Assembly: GCF_012030425.1 (NCBI RefSeq) | Contig: NZ_JAAUVN010000002.1 | Coordinates: forward strand, 682,001 to 746,000 | Source of the DNA: Sphingobacterium sp. B16(2022) | GTDB taxonomy: Bacteria > Bacteroidota > Bacteroidia > Sphingobacteriales > Sphingobacteriaceae | Direction: 5' to 3' | DNA length: 64,000 nt | Shown: positions 51,706 through 62,349 of the stretch, in pieces | Position numbering within the stretch: the first letter of the stretch is position 1 | Layout of the letters: the number at the start of each line of letters is the position of its first letter | Translations under genes and position numbers: made by a program | Notes under the pieces: generated by a model | What the model was told of the DNA's origin: nothing | Seen by the model: the letters and a program-made list of their open reading frames with translations, nothing else | The model's database searches: none

Positions 51706-53196
51706 TTACTCTTGCCCTGGGTTTTGAAATGCAGCAGGATTATTGATAATCTCGGAATTTGGGATTGGCCAAGATACTCTGGTGATATCGAAAGTTAAGC
51801 CATCTTTGATTGCTACAATCCAAGGTTGATTATCTTTTTTAAATCGGATACTAGCGAAAAATTCACTTCCATTTTCTAAGCATAATTCTAAAAATATTTC
51901 TTTAAAAATAGCGTCATAAAGCTGTTCCTGATTACCAGGCTGAAGGAGGTTGAAAGCTTGTGCTGTTCTTTTTTGTCGAAGCTCATTGATCGGCGCGATA
52001 GCTTGTGCTACGCTGGCGCCTGTACGTGCTAACAGTTCGGCTTTGAGCAGATAAAGTTCTGCAAAACGAAAATAATAGGTCGCATATTTTTCATCAACTG
52101 GTGAATTGACTTTGCCCTGATAGCTACCTAAACGCGCTAGTTTTTTAAAGGTATACCGAAAAGTATTGTCCCATGTTTCAGGAGCGCGGACTTCTCCGGT
52201 AGCAATAGGCCAGCGTGGGTCGCCAGTAAACCAGTCTGTACCGTAGCGGAGACCAGCGGTACGTGCCCCACCGGGTGCTAAAGGAAGTGTATTGCCTTGG
52301 TATATGATGCCGTAAGTGTACCAATAACCACCTGCAGAAGTACGTGAACCATCGTCCTCCAAGTATTTGACAAATAGATTTTCGGGTGATTCCCAGGATC
52401 TTTGGTATACTTGTGCTAGGTCACTCTGAAGCTGGAATTTACTACTAGCTTGTTCCATGACATTATTTATTAAAGTAAGAGCTTGTTTGAGCGGTTCTGT
52501 TTCATTGCGGTAGCCTGACCGATACAAAAGTGCTTTGGCTTTTAATACTTGAGCAAATTGCTTGGAAATATAACGTGGGCTATCAAATTGCGATGCGTGC
52601 TGTATTGCAAAATCTAAATCCTCATTAATGATGCGATAGCTTTCACCGACGGATATTCGAGGAGCCCTGACATTGTCTAAAGAAGCGGGTTTGTCTCTAA
52701 AGACAAGTCCATAAGGGCTAGCATCTTCAGCCCACCAGTAACCGAAATTCCAAAGAATGTTAAGGTTGATCCATGCACGTACAGCTTTAGCCTCTCCAAG
52801 TAACGAGTTGCGCTGTTCATTGTTGGTAAAAGCGGTTTGTGGAAGTGCTTCAATGCCTGTTATAGCGAAATTAGCAGCATTTAAGCTGCGGTAAAAGGCG
52901 CTCCAGATGGCAGATCCTCCTCCTGACTCCTGTGTATAAGATAAGTTGTAATCTGCTACACTTGAAAAGTTAATAAAACCAGCTTTGGTGGTTTGAGCTA
53001 CATAAAGAGCTCCAGACCAGCTGTCATTGCGGAAAGTGGAATATATCCCATTGACAGCGGCTTTAGCTTTAGCATAATTTGTAATGCCATTGGATTCTGT
53101 GAGGGCAAATTTAGGCTGTTGATCTAAGTATTTCTCACAACCGACGAGCGATGCAAAAAATAAAACCAAGAACATATGTATGGTAAGTTTTTTCAT
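51706..53196 (-). CDS. SusD/RagB family lipoprotein
   Basis: 496 residues from ATG 53196 (MKKLTIHMFLVLFFASLVGC, lipobox Cys20); an ATG at 53205 is also in frame. SusD blocks: GEAKAVRAWINLNILWNFGY, FRFAELYLLKAELLARTGAS, and FLELCLENGSEFFASIRFKK. It follows susC by 14 bases and would form the lid of that transporter. Confidence 0.94.
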   Translation of the reverse strand: MKKLTIHMFLVLFFASLVGCEKYLDQQPKFALTESNGITNYAKAKAAVNGIYSTFRNDSWSGALYVAQTTKAGFINFSSVADYNLSYTQESGGGSAIWSAFYRSLNAANFAITGIEALPQTAFTNNEQRNSLLGEAKAVRAWINLNILWNFGYWWAEDASPYGLVFRDKPASLDNVRAPRISVGESYRIINEDLDFAIQHASQFDSPRYISKQFAQVLKAKALLYRSGYRNETEPLKQALTLINNVMEQASSKFQLQSDLAQVYQRSWESPENLFVKYLEDDGSRTSAGGYWYTYGIIYQGNTLPLAPGGARTAGLRYGTDWFTGDPRWPIATGEVRAPETWDNTFRYTFKKLARLGSYQGKVNSPVDEKYATYYFRFAELYLLKAELLARTGASVAQAIAPINELRQKRTAQAFNLLQPGNQEQLYDAIFKEIFLELCLENGSEFFASIRFKKDNQPWIVAIKDGLTFDITRVSWPIPNSEIINNPAAFQNPGQE

Positions 53197-53210
53197 AAGT
53201 ATCATTGTTA

Positions 53211-56200
53211 TTATCTAAGAGTTAGTTTTACACCTAAGTTGAAATTCCGGGCAGCTGGATATGCACTGTTGTCTGTCCCCATTCCAGTACCAATACTGGA
53301 GCTGGACCAATTTCCTTGTGGATCAAACCCTGGATATGAAGTAAGGGTCAGTAGGTTGGTTGCCTGAAAAGTTAAGTCGATGCCTTGTATTAACGAATTG
53401 GCAAGTGTTTTTTGCGGTATTCTGTAGCTTAGGTTAAGCGCACTCAGGCGAATATAGGAAGCATCATAAAGCCAGAAATCTGAAAAAGTACTGTTTGCTC
53501 CATCACCATACTGTGTCATCCGAGGGATAGTGGCGGTGTAGGGATTCAATAGAGTAGCACTCTGCCCAGCAATCTTGTTACTTTGGTTGTAGTTGCCCAC
53601 GTAGCCTACATCCTCCATAGGCATGCTCCATAGTCTTTTCATCCCTGATGCATAAGTGAAAGTGGCATTGGCATAGAAATTTTTGTAAATAGCAGTCAGA
53701 CCAAATCCTCCAAAATATTTAGGTTCGGCACTTCCTAAGGAGACTTTGTCGTCGGTATTGATGATACCGTCCCCATTCTGATCTTTAAAGTAGAGATCTC
53801 CGATACTTTCTTGTGCACTTCTATAATATTGTTTGCCACCTGTTGCATTTGTGCTCTGAAGCGCAATGATTTCTTCTTGTGTCACGAAAAGACGATTATA
53901 GGTTTCATAACCAAACCATTGACCTGTACGTTCTCCTTCTTTGATTACGATGTTGCCAAAATTGAGTTCTGTGGCGGATCCGTTGATCTTAAGAACCTTT
54001 CCCTTGTTGCTGGCAATATTGGCATCTACAGTAAGTGTGAAATTAGGGTGCTTAATAACATCATATCTGATGTCAAATTCTACTCCTTCATTTTTGATTG
54101 AAGCAACATTAGAGCTGATGGAACTGAATGATGAACTGGGCGGTAGGGGTTTGGAATATATGAGGTCGTTGGATTTTTTGGAGTAATAGCCAAAGGAACC
54201 ACGGAGACGCTCTTTGAATAAACCAAAGTCTAGCCCAATATCGACCATTTTTGTTTCTTCCCACTTGAGGCCAAGGTTGCCGATCGAGCTGGGACTTATG
54301 GCCGGACTTTCATTGTACCGAGCCGAGCCGATGTAAGTCTGCCAACTGTAATTTCCAAGATTTTGTGATCCTGCTGTTCCGATTGATCCCCTTAATTTAA
54401 GGTAGGAGATCTTTTCTTTAATAGCTGCGTTCTTAAAAAAAGATTCTTCGTGGATCAGGTAGGCAAAAGAGCCGGAGGGGAAAATTCCCCAACGGTTATT
54501 AGGACCAAAACGGGATGAGCCGTCTCTTCTTAAGGTTCCACCTAGGATGTAGCGGTCTTTATATTTGTATTGTAGTCTTGAGAACTGAGATACCAATGCG
54601 TAGGCTGTGTAATCCTCTGCCAAAGCACCTCTGTTTGCTCCCGAAGAAAAATTATTGAGGATGTCATCGTCAGGGAAATTAGATGCTATCATGCCAAAAT
54701 TGGTGAGACCTGTTTTCTCAAAGGAATAACCTAATAAGGCCAGCACATCATGGTTGCCATGTTGTTTAGCATACGTAAGTGTGTTTTCCCAGACTTGAGA
54801 GTTCGTTTTTTGATACTGCCAGTTTCGGTTGCCGTCGTAATTAAAGGTACTGCCCCGTCGCATGTATTTAAGAAATTCATTATTGCTATAATTGGCGGTA
54901 TAGGCAGTTCTAAAGAGGAAATCTTTCCATACATTTACTTCTAAAAAAGTAGTAGCATTAAAATTTTTGTTCTCCCCATTTTGTGTATTCAATAAAGTAG
55001 TATAGGGGTTTTCAGTATAAGGATCTCGGGTGAAAAGTGTTCCGTCTGGATTGTAAACTGGAATGTCAGGTCTTATTTTTTTAATCACGTTGAGCATATA
55101 ATCTTTATCATCAGTGTTGCGGGATGAACCGTTTATCTGTAGACCAAATTTTAATCCTTTTCTAAGCTTTGCTTCTAGATTTGCACGGCCCCCATAAAGT
55201 CGACTTTTTCCTGATTGTATTACTCCATAATAATTCTGATTGTTGAGGGAAACGTAATAAACTACATCTTGTGTTCCTCCACGTAAAGATAATGTGTGGG
55301 TATGGTTCCAGGGGGATTGTGTCATTTCGTTTAACCAGTTGGTGTTCCCTTCATAAAAAGCGCCTGGTAATATACGGAGATCGGATTTATCATATTCGCT
55401 AGTACGTAAGTTAAAAAATGCTTGCTCATCTAAATATAAGCGAGTGAAATAATCGAAGGATCCTCTACTTATTACTTCTTCGCGTGCCGCCTTATCGGCA
55501 AAATCAATGTATTGGGGTGCGTCAAAGTAAGAGTAATCATTGAAATTCTGAGTCTGTAGTCCCAGTCGGGAAGAAACTTCAATAGTCGGTGCCTGACCTT
55601 GTTTACCTTTTTTTGTAGTTACTAAAACGACACCGTTTGAGGCCCTTGATCCGTATAAAGCCGTAGCAGATGCATCTTTTAGAATGTCAACACTTTGAAC
55701 ATCTTCGAGATTCAGATTATAAAGGGTATTGGCTATATTGCCAGATGTATTGTTCGAATAATCAGGTACACCATCGATGACCCATAGTGGCTGGTTGTTT
55801 CCGGTCAAAGAAGATGCTCCTCGAATAATGACGCTGACTGGTGATGTAGGGGAGGCTGACTGAATGGCTACATTGACTCCTGCAGCTTTTCCTTGAAGCA
55901 GACTTTGGATGTTGGCCCCCATAGGAGCATTTTTTAGATCAGCTTCAGTAAGACGTGTCATTGATCCGGTAATATCTTTTGCTTTGGAACGGCCGTAGGC
56001 GATAACGACGGTCTCCTCAAGTGCATTTTGACGAATACGTAACGTAATATCAATTCGTTCCTTCGGGTTGTGTAAAGGATATTGAACGGTCTCAAATCCA
56101 ATATAGGAGATAATTAGTATATCTCCTTTACTGGAAGGAATCTCAAAGTTTCCCCCTGCGTCAGAATGTACCAGCACGCCGGAGGTTTTCGACTTAACTG

Positions 56201-56429
56201 TAGCCCCACGTATGGGTTTATTCGACTCGTTAAGGATTTTGCCACGGACTACTGTTTTTTGATCTGACAGTTGGGAATACCTAGTATGAGGTGATGCAGG
56301 TAATTGTAGTTGTTTGCCTTTCAACTGGGGATTTTCAAGTGCATATGCCACTACAGTGGAGAGGGTAAATATGAGCAAAGGTATCCCCGGCCAAATACGG
56401 GTGTATTTAGAAAATTGAATATGTTTCAT
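53211..56429 (-). CDS. SusC/RagA TonB-dependent transporter
   Basis: 1072 residues. Signal sequence (about 1-31, ending VVAYA); carboxypeptidase-regulatory-like domain (about 60-130: VRGKILNESNKPIRGATVKS); TonB box EETVVIAYGRSKAKDITGSM; plug with VSVIIRGASSLTGNNQPLWV and VQSVDILKDASATALYGSRA; barrel ending FNLGVKLTLR. No STN domain. It is the first gene of the SusC-SusD-DUF4465-TlpA operon. Confidence 0.95.
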   Translation of the reverse strand: MKHIQFSKYTRIWPGIPLLIFTLSTVVAYALENPQLKGKQLQLPASPHTRYSQLSDQKTVVRGKILNESNKPIRGATVKSKTSGVLVHSDAGGNFEIPSSKGDILIISYIGFETVQYPLHNPKERIDITLRIRQNALEETVVIAYGRSKAKDITGSMTRLTEADLKNAPMGANIQSLLQGKAAGVNVAIQSASPTSPVSVIIRGASSLTGNNQPLWVIDGVPDYSNNTSGNIANTLYNLNLEDVQSVDILKDASATALYGSRASNGVVLVTTKKGKQGQAPTIEVSSRLGLQTQNFNDYSYFDAPQYIDFADKAAREEVISRGSFDYFTRLYLDEQAFFNLRTSEYDKSDLRILPGAFYEGNTNWLNEMTQSPWNHTHTLSLRGGTQDVVYYVSLNNQNYYGVIQSGKSRLYGGRANLEAKLRKGLKFGLQINGSSRNTDDKDYMLNVIKKIRPDIPVYNPDGTLFTRDPYTENPYTTLLNTQNGENKNFNATTFLEVNVWKDFLFRTAYTANYSNNEFLKYMRRGSTFNYDGNRNWQYQKTNSQVWENTLTYAKQHGNHDVLALLGYSFEKTGLTNFGMIASNFPDDDILNNFSSGANRGALAEDYTAYALVSQFSRLQYKYKDRYILGGTLRRDGSSRFGPNNRWGIFPSGSFAYLIHEESFFKNAAIKEKISYLKLRGSIGTAGSQNLGNYSWQTYIGSARYNESPAISPSSIGNLGLKWEETKMVDIGLDFGLFKERLRGSFGYYSKKSNDLIYSKPLPPSSSFSSISSNVASIKNEGVEFDIRYDVIKHPNFTLTVDANIASNKGKVLKINGSATELNFGNIVIKEGERTGQWFGYETYNRLFVTQEEIIALQSTNATGGKQYYRSAQESIGDLYFKDQNGDGIINTDDKVSLGSAEPKYFGGFGLTAIYKNFYANATFTYASGMKRLWSMPMEDVGYVGNYNQSNKIAGQSATLLNPYTATIPRMTQYGDGANSTFSDFWLYDASYIRLSALNLSYRIPQKTLANSLIQGIDLTFQATNLLTLTSYPGFDPQGNWSSSSIGTGMGTDNSAYPAARNFNLGVKLTLR

Positions 56430-57213
56430 TGAAAATTTAAATTTTTAGTAAACGACGATTTGTTTAGTAGTAACTAAATGTTTTTTTATGGAAATGTCGA
56501 TGTATAGACACTTGTTGCTTTTGGGGTAGAATTAGTGAAGTGCCAGTGGCACATTCGAAGCAGTGAGAAATGATTTTTATAAGGCATAGGGTTAACTAAT
56601 TTCTGTTGATTGTGATGTAAATATATTAGAAAAAAATATTAAATCTACCATTTTGGTAGTCTTTATTTTAAAAATATTTTAATTTGAACCAAATGTGTTC
56701 ATTTGCAATTATTTATGGATTTAAATTATTTTTAGAAAATAGCTTTTTATAACTATCAAATCGGGGAAAAGTCAATTATTGTTGTGATATATTTTTTTAT
56801 TATTGACAAATAATTGCGTGATTTTTATAAGTGATTTTATATAAAATATAGTGATAGGAGGTAATTTTCTGTCCTTATAAGATAAGCTTACAAGTACAGC
56901 GTCTCTAAATCTAACAACAGGAAGAAAAGTAAATGATGAAAAGTTGGGGCCAAACCATTATTATAATTACTAATTACCTACGCTTAGACTATTTCTCTTT
57001 ATGTTTTGATTTAGAGCAGTATTAATTGGTTAAATTAAACGGAAAGCGCGTTCAAGAATATTACGCTTCGGGAAAAGATCTTCATAAACTTATAATATTC
57101 ATGAAGATAATATATATCACTAGCAAGCGGATTAAAGTAAATGAATATTAAAGCAACTAATAAGGTAAGTTTTATCATTATTGATTTTAGCGTGAGTATG
57201 TTGGGTAATTAAT
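56430..57213. promoter_or_regulatory. Intergenic control region of the third susCD operon
   Basis: A 15-base palindrome CTACCA-TTT-TGGTAG lies at 56645-56659, followed toward susC (minus strand) by a -7-like TATATTTA near 56622-56629. ATCTTCAT (57078-57085) and ATGAAGAT (57101-57108) form a stem beyond the end of the lipoprotein gene at 57214 and, followed by CTTTT on the minus strand, may be its terminator. No ORF is seen in the rest. Confidence 0.45.
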
Positions 57214-58170
57214 TTATTCAAGTGTTTTATTTGCTTCCAGTATTAAGTTGTTGATACTTTGGTTAATGGAGCGGATAACGGCTTGTAACTGGTTGATCAT
57301 AGCTGCTCTGGAGTGTAAATCATCAGCAAAGTAAATGCCTCCATCCGAAAATATAACAGATTGGTTTCCCTGATTTTCGTTGCTGTCAAACTGATAATCG
57401 ATCCATCGTGTTTTGAGATTGTGCAATAGCGAGCTATTACCATCGTTACTAAATTCTTTCTCGCTCAGCATATACCAGATAAAAGGTGAAAAGCTTTGAT
57501 CCGAATCATTTTCAGTCCATACATTTCGCAATAGGTTATGAGGATGAAAAAACTCTATCTTTTTTCCTTTGGGATTCAAGGTGAAAAAACCAAGGCCTCC
57601 ACCAAGTACCCCACCTGTAATACCTACTGCATTATTGACATTATTATTGGTAATGAGAGCTCCGGCTATTGATGCAGCCGCACCCAGTGCAATAGAGCCC
57701 ACGACAAGTTTATTATTTCTTGAAGCATTGATATTATCTATATATCCAGCGACCTGATCGACGCGTTCTGCTTCACAATCTAGTTCGGCTGCTGCGGCAT
57801 TGATATCTGATAGTGCTAGAAGCAGTGTTCTATTGACCTTATTGTTGATCGTTAGCTTACGAATTTCTGCACTAACACTAGTATTGCCTTTAAGTTTTTG
57901 TAATTCTTTTATCTCCTTGGTCAGTCCAAGAGCATAAAGCATAAGGATATTTTGTCTTGAGAATACACTGTTTAATTCATCGTGGATGGCTAGAGAATCT
58001 ATAGCGTAATTAGGTAATGTCTGCTCTGCCTTTAGAAAGTAGGTTGGTGGTATGCAATAACTATTTTTAAGGGTCAGCATAAATGCTGTATTCTTATTAA
58101 CAGAGCAGGACGTCATAAACCCTATAAATAAGGCTGTTGTAATGATTTTCGATTTGGTTGCTAAAAACAT
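57214..58170 (-). CDS. Lipoprotein of unknown function (318 aa)
   Basis: Lipobox MTSC (Cys22). A helical N-terminal half (AIDSLAIHDELNSVFSRQNI), then a glycine/alanine-rich hydrophobic stretch (about 150-195: LVVGSIALGAAASIAGALIT, GITGGVLGGGLGFF) that could insert into a membrane, and a polar C-terminal domain ending in a helix with many Asn/Gln (AVIRSINQSINNLILEANKT). No family recognised. Stand-alone gene. Confidence 0.65.
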   Translation of the reverse strand: MFLATKSKIITTALFIGFMTSCSVNKNTAFMLTLKNSYCIPPTYFLKAEQTLPNYAIDSLAIHDELNSVFSRQNILMLYALGLTKEIKELQKLKGNTSVSAEIRKLTINNKVNRTLLLALSDINAAAAELDCEAERVDQVAGYIDNINASRNNKLVVGSIALGAAASIAGALITNNNVNNAVGITGGVLGGGLGFFTLNPKGKKIEFFHPHNLLRNVWTENDSDQSFSPFIWYMLSEKEFSNDGNSSLLHNLKTRWIDYQFDSNENQGNQSVIFSDGGIYFADDLHSRAAMINQLQAVIRSINQSINNLILEANKTLE

Positions 58171-58646
58171 AATGATGCTGATTTTATATATTATTGGCTC
58201 AAATCACTATAATTCTGTACGGTTAATAATAACTGAATATACCGAATTTATTTTATTACTGTTGCTTATCCGTAAAATATCTGTCATAAAGTGTGTTTTT
58301 AATTAATATGGATTTAATATGTAGGTTGTTTTAGTTGAGTGATTTGGATGAAGTAAAAAGCAGATAGGCAGGTAAGTGGTATTAATTAAATGTGAATTTT
58401 AGGTTTCATTATTTAATAGCAGGCTGCCGCAGTGGCTTGATATTTAATCATCATGATGATGCATTTGTAATTTATAATCATATAGCAAGAATTATTAGTT
58501 TTGGAAAAATAGGTTTACATTAGAGAAAGTGAAAATATTTCTGGACTAATTGAACCGGTACATAAAGGGAGCAGTGTGAAAATTCAGTACGATGTGAATT
58601 TCAACTGTTATTCGTATTGTAGATGAGTCATAAAACATAAAAATCA
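58171..58646. other. Intergenic region, no gene seen
   Basis: About 475 bases between divergent genes; only a short ATCATCATGATGAT palindrome near 58448-58461 is notable. No ORF or RNA is seen. Confidence 0.3.
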
Positions 58647-59840
58647 ATGGAAAAAAGAACAGTACTTGTATCAGGCGCTAGTATTGCTGGTCCGGCTTTA
58701 GCATTTTGGTTACATCGATTTGGTTTTGATGTCACCATCGTAGAGCGTGCAGAAGAATTGAGATTAGGCGGACAAAATATAGATGTTAGAGATGAAGCTC
58801 AGAAAGTAGTACAGCTAATGGGGCTCGAAGATGAAATCAGAGCAGCAAATACAGGTGAACTAGGAATCCGTTTTGTTGATGTTAACAATCATACTTTAGC
58901 TGAATTTCCTAAAACTAATGGTGGATTCGGAACCGCAGAACTTGAGATTTTGCGTGGAGATCTTGCGCAGGTATTTTTTAATGCGACTAAAGATAATATT
59001 CCCTATATTTTTGGAGATCAGATTCTAGCTTTAGTAGAAGATAAAGATAAAGTGAATGTTACTTTTAAAAATAGTACTCCGCGCTCCTTTGATTTGGTCA
59101 TTGCTGCTGATGGAATTCGTTCGTCAACACGGAAGCTAATTTTTGGAGATGAGCCCGTGATCAAATATATTGGAGTTTACTGCTCTTATTTGACTATTCC
59201 ACGTATTGATTCTGACACGTCATGGGCTTATTGGTATAATGCACCAGAATCAAGAGTATTAAACCTAAGACCAGATAATGTAGGAACCACCCGTGCATCA
59301 TTTTCTTTTCTATCGCCAGAGAAAGGGTACGAAAAACTTAGTTTGCAAGAGCAGAAAGGAATTTTGAAGCAAAAGTTTGCTGATGCTGGTTGGCAGGCAC
59401 CACGTCTGCTACAAGGATTGGAGGAAAGTAAAGATGTTTATTTTGATAGTATAAGTCAAGTGAAGGCACCTCGATGGACCAATGGAAGATGTGCTATGGT
59501 TGGGGATGCGGCTTATTGTCCAACTCCGATGTCAGGAATGGGGGCAAGTCTTTCTATAGTTGGTGCATATGTATTGGCTGGAGAATTGTCGAGACACCAG
59601 AATCATCAAGATGCCTTTGAAGCTTATGAAAAGTTAATGCGCCCTTATGTTGAAGATATTCAGAATCTACCCCCGGGAGTACCATGGCTAGCACATCCGA
59701 AAACAAAGTTTGGAATCAAAGTGTTCAATACTGTGCTAGGAATTGCATCAAGTAAATTGGTGAAAAAAATAGCAAAGCTCTTTGGCGCAAAAGGGAAAAA
59801 AGAAATAAAAGAGCGTATCCAATTACCTTATTATAGTTAG
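58647..59840 (+). CDS. FAD-dependent monooxygenase (PHBH/TetX-type)
   Basis: 397 residues. FAD-binding: VLVSGASIAGPALAFWLHRF (G10-A-S-I-A-G15), the Glu of IVERAEEL binding ribose; the DG motif FDLVIAADGIRSSTRK (about 152-167); and the GD motif AMVGDAAYCPTPMSGMGASL (about 286-305). This is the group A aromatic hydroxylase fold that includes TetX, but sequence alone does not show tetracycline modification and other hydroxylations are equally possible. No partner gene nearby. Confidence 0.85.
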   Translation: MEKRTVLVSGASIAGPALAFWLHRFGFDVTIVERAEELRLGGQNIDVRDEAQKVVQLMGLEDEIRAANTGELGIRFVDVNNHTLAEFPKTNGGFGTAELEILRGDLAQVFFNATKDNIPYIFGDQILALVEDKDKVNVTFKNSTPRSFDLVIAADGIRSSTRKLIFGDEPVIKYIGVYCSYLTIPRIDSDTSWAYWYNAPESRVLNLRPDNVGTTRASFSFLSPEKGYEKLSLQEQKGILKQKFADAGWQAPRLLQGLEESKDVYFDSISQVKAPRWTNGRCAMVGDAAYCPTPMSGMGASLSIVGAYVLAGELSRHQNHQDAFEAYEKLMRPYVEDIQNLPPGVPWLAHPKTKFGIKVFNTVLGIASSKLVKKIAKLFGAKGKKEIKERIQLPYYS

Positions 59841-60064
59841 CAAAGAGATTGGGGAACATAGTATATAAGTAAATTACTGTTAAAAGATTTTTAGCGAATT
59901 TGGTTATTTGATTTATGTATTATGAGTCAGATTGCGTTTGGATTTAAGCAGTTGTTTATTAAAATTAGGCATGATTAATGCAGGAATTGTTTTAACGGTG
60001 AGCACTTTTATGGCTTGTCGATTTACAAGACCTAATCTGTGATAATTATATCAAATTTTACATT

Positions 60065-61540
60065 ATGAGATTGATGTTTACTATGTTTTTCTTTTCATTT
60101 TTGTTTACTGCACAGGTATTTGGGCAGCATAAAAGTGTTTTTGAAAAGACAGTAGATTCTTTAAATCTGATTGGTCAATCTGAAAAGATCATCCGTTATT
60201 TGGAGATGCAGGTAAAAAAACATCCTGAAAATGAGATTTTGTTACGCTTAACGGGATACCAGTACCTCCAGATAAGCAATATGGTGTTGGGAGAGAAATA
60301 TTATCGTAAAGCACTTTCCATGAACCCCACCTGTTCACGTTGCTATTTAAATATAGGTCTAATTTATGCGGCTAAAAACGATTTTACTCAAGCTTTAACT
60401 TACTTGGATACGGCAGTGGCGATTGATCCACAGGATGATCGACTGTTTGATGCTAGAGGTACGATCTATCATCATTTAAAACAACCTGAAAAGGCTTTAG
60501 AAGATTATGCTAAGGCGATCCAATTAAACCCGAATCATTTTCGAGCTTACTTGAACAGAGCTGAAGTGTATTTTGAAATGGAAGATATGGATGCCTCCTG
60601 TCAGGATTTTACTACTGCAAAAGATCTCGCACAGCAGGTGAAAATTAATGACTCCGCATTTTTTAAAAGGATAGATGATGCATTGCTGGATTTTTGCGAT
60701 AATAGTAAAGCCAGTTTTTATTACCAGCGAGGAGTGGCTTTTTATAATTTACAAAAATTTGATAAAGCGCTGGAAATTTATGATGCCGGGCTCAATAAAT
60801 TTCCCAATAATGCAATGCTTTTATCTTTTCGAGGTAACACATACCTAGCGTTAAAAGATTTTAAAAATGCATCGCTAAATTATGATCATGCATTAGCCAA
60901 TAAAGAGGGGATGATGACGGAATTAAAAAAAAATCCACGGTTTACAAATGCGAGCGAGCAAGATATCAATTCTTATTACAATGTATCAATTGCCGGTATA
61001 TATTATAATGATGCCGAATGTAAAGTTCAATCTGAAAATCTGGATGAGGGGTTATCTGCTATAAATAAAGCGATAGAGCTGATGCCTAATGGCAGTAGTT
61101 TTGAAAAGGAACTATATTGGAATAGGAGGGGACATATTTATTTGCTTCAACATCAATATAAACTTGCTTTAGAAGATTTTGATCACAGTATCCGGAGCAA
61201 TGAAAAATATGCGTTAGCTTATGTCAATAGAGCAATTGCTCAAGTATGTTTAGCTGAAAAATCCAAACAGTCAAATATAATTATGAGCAGTAAACTGCCG
61301 AATAAACCTTTTCGAATAAACTGGATTATGAAATCTAAAAAAGACAAACCAAATCTGTTAAATGCTTTGGGAGATTGTAATAAGGCAATTGAGCTGGAAC
61401 CAAATAATGGGTTTTCATATTATGTCAGGGGGCAAATTAAACGGTTTTTGAATGACGTAGATTATTGTTCCGATTTGCTCAAAGCAAAAGAAATGGCCAT
61501 TCAAGTAGAAGATACTTTGCTAGTCGATTGTCTGAAATAA
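60065..61540 (+). CDS. Exported tetratricopeptide repeat protein
   Basis: 491 residues. Signal peptide (about 1-20, ending FTAQVFGQ), then at least nine TPR-like units: YYRKALSMNPTCSRCYLNIG, ALTYLDTAVAIDPQDDRLFD, ALEDYAKAIQLNPNHFRAYL, ALEIYDAGLNKFPNNAMLLS, ALEDFDHSIRSNEKYALAYV, and others. A periplasmic scaffold is likely. No functional partner adjacent. Confidence 0.85.
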   Translation: MRLMFTMFFFSFLFTAQVFGQHKSVFEKTVDSLNLIGQSEKIIRYLEMQVKKHPENEILLRLTGYQYLQISNMVLGEKYYRKALSMNPTCSRCYLNIGLIYAAKNDFTQALTYLDTAVAIDPQDDRLFDARGTIYHHLKQPEKALEDYAKAIQLNPNHFRAYLNRAEVYFEMEDMDASCQDFTTAKDLAQQVKINDSAFFKRIDDALLDFCDNSKASFYYQRGVAFYNLQKFDKALEIYDAGLNKFPNNAMLLSFRGNTYLALKDFKNASLNYDHALANKEGMMTELKKNPRFTNASEQDINSYYNVSIAGIYYNDAECKVQSENLDEGLSAINKAIELMPNGSSFEKELYWNRRGHIYLLQHQYKLALEDFDHSIRSNEKYALAYVNRAIAQVCLAEKSKQSNIIMSSKLPNKPFRINWIMKSKKDKPNLLNALGDCNKAIELEPNNGFSYYVRGQIKRFLNDVDYCSDLLKAKEMAIQVEDTLLVDCLK

Positions 61541-61704
61541 CAGATATAAAAATTACGAGAATTAAATCGATCCGAAAATAAAATCATAAAATATTTGCTG
61601 TTTTTGGGTACAAATATACCGTCTAACAATATTTATAATCGATACCGTAAGAATTTAGATAGGTAGTTTGACTAAAGTTGTGATAAACTTAAGGGTAAAA
61701 TTAG

Positions 61705-61746
61705 AAAAGAGCTAATTCATTTCATTATGATTTAGCTCTTTTTTTT
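61705..61746. terminator. Intrinsic terminator between convergent genes
   Basis: AAAAGAGCTAA (61705-61715) pairs with TTAGCTCTTTT (61732-61742), extended by inner pairs and followed by a T-run on the plus strand and by TTTTC on the minus strand, so it can serve both convergent genes. Confidence 0.85.
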
Positions 61747-61797
61747 GCTTTTGTACATCTGATGAAGATCGGTGAATTGAGATATTTAACTGATCGA

Positions 61798-62349
61798 TTA
61801 TGAAAACGTTATGTCGTGAAAATCATCGTTATCGGCAATTGAGAATTCATTTTTGAAATGATCATATTTATACAATAAAGTGCCATAATTCAATAGAGAT
61901 CTTCCATTGTCATAGTTGTTTTGGTAGAATATAGGAGCATAATATAATGTGATACCTATGTTTTTAAAATCATATCGTATACCTGTGGTAATATAGGTCT
62001 GAATCATTTTTTCTTTTTGATCATCGGTGAAAGGTTCTATTTCCATATAGCTATTTTCATTTTCCCAGTTTTCAATCTCTCTAACCAAAAAATCAGCATC
62101 TTTACGGTTAAAAAATTGTTTTTTATAACCTAAATTTTGAATATTTTCAGCCAATTCTATTTCAACCACTATTTGTGGAGGCTCAGGATATTTTAAACGG
62201 TAATCTTGGAGTTCCTGGGTGAATCTGTCATTTTTCTCTTTTTCCTTCTGTTCAAAAAACTCTTCTAGAGTAATGTTTTCAGCCTCAAGCTTATCCTGAA
62301 TCTCTTTTTTTAATCTTAATTTAGGCTTTCGATTTTCTTCTTTATTCAT
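61798..62349 (-). CDS. Uncharacterised cytoplasmic protein (183 aa)
   Basis: A charged N-terminal helix (about 1-50, EEFFEQKEKEKNDRFTQELQ) is followed by an alpha/beta-looking part (IVVEIELAENIQNLGYKKQF, GIRYDFKNIGITLYYAPIFY). No signal peptide or membrane segment. Family not recognised. Confidence 0.55.
   Translation of the reverse strand: MNKEENRKPKLRLKKEIQDKLEAENITLEEFFEQKEKEKNDRFTQELQDYRLKYPEPPQIVVEIELAENIQNLGYKKQFFNRKDADFLVREIENWENENSYMEIEPFTDDQKEKMIQTYITTGIRYDFKNIGITLYYAPIFYQNNYDNGRSLLNYGTLLYKYDHFKNEFSIADNDDFHDITFS

Noticed and set aside
58647..59840. Tetracycline resistance gene tetX
   Set aside because: The fold is shared, but the residues visible only support a group A FAD monooxygenase; calling resistance is not justified.
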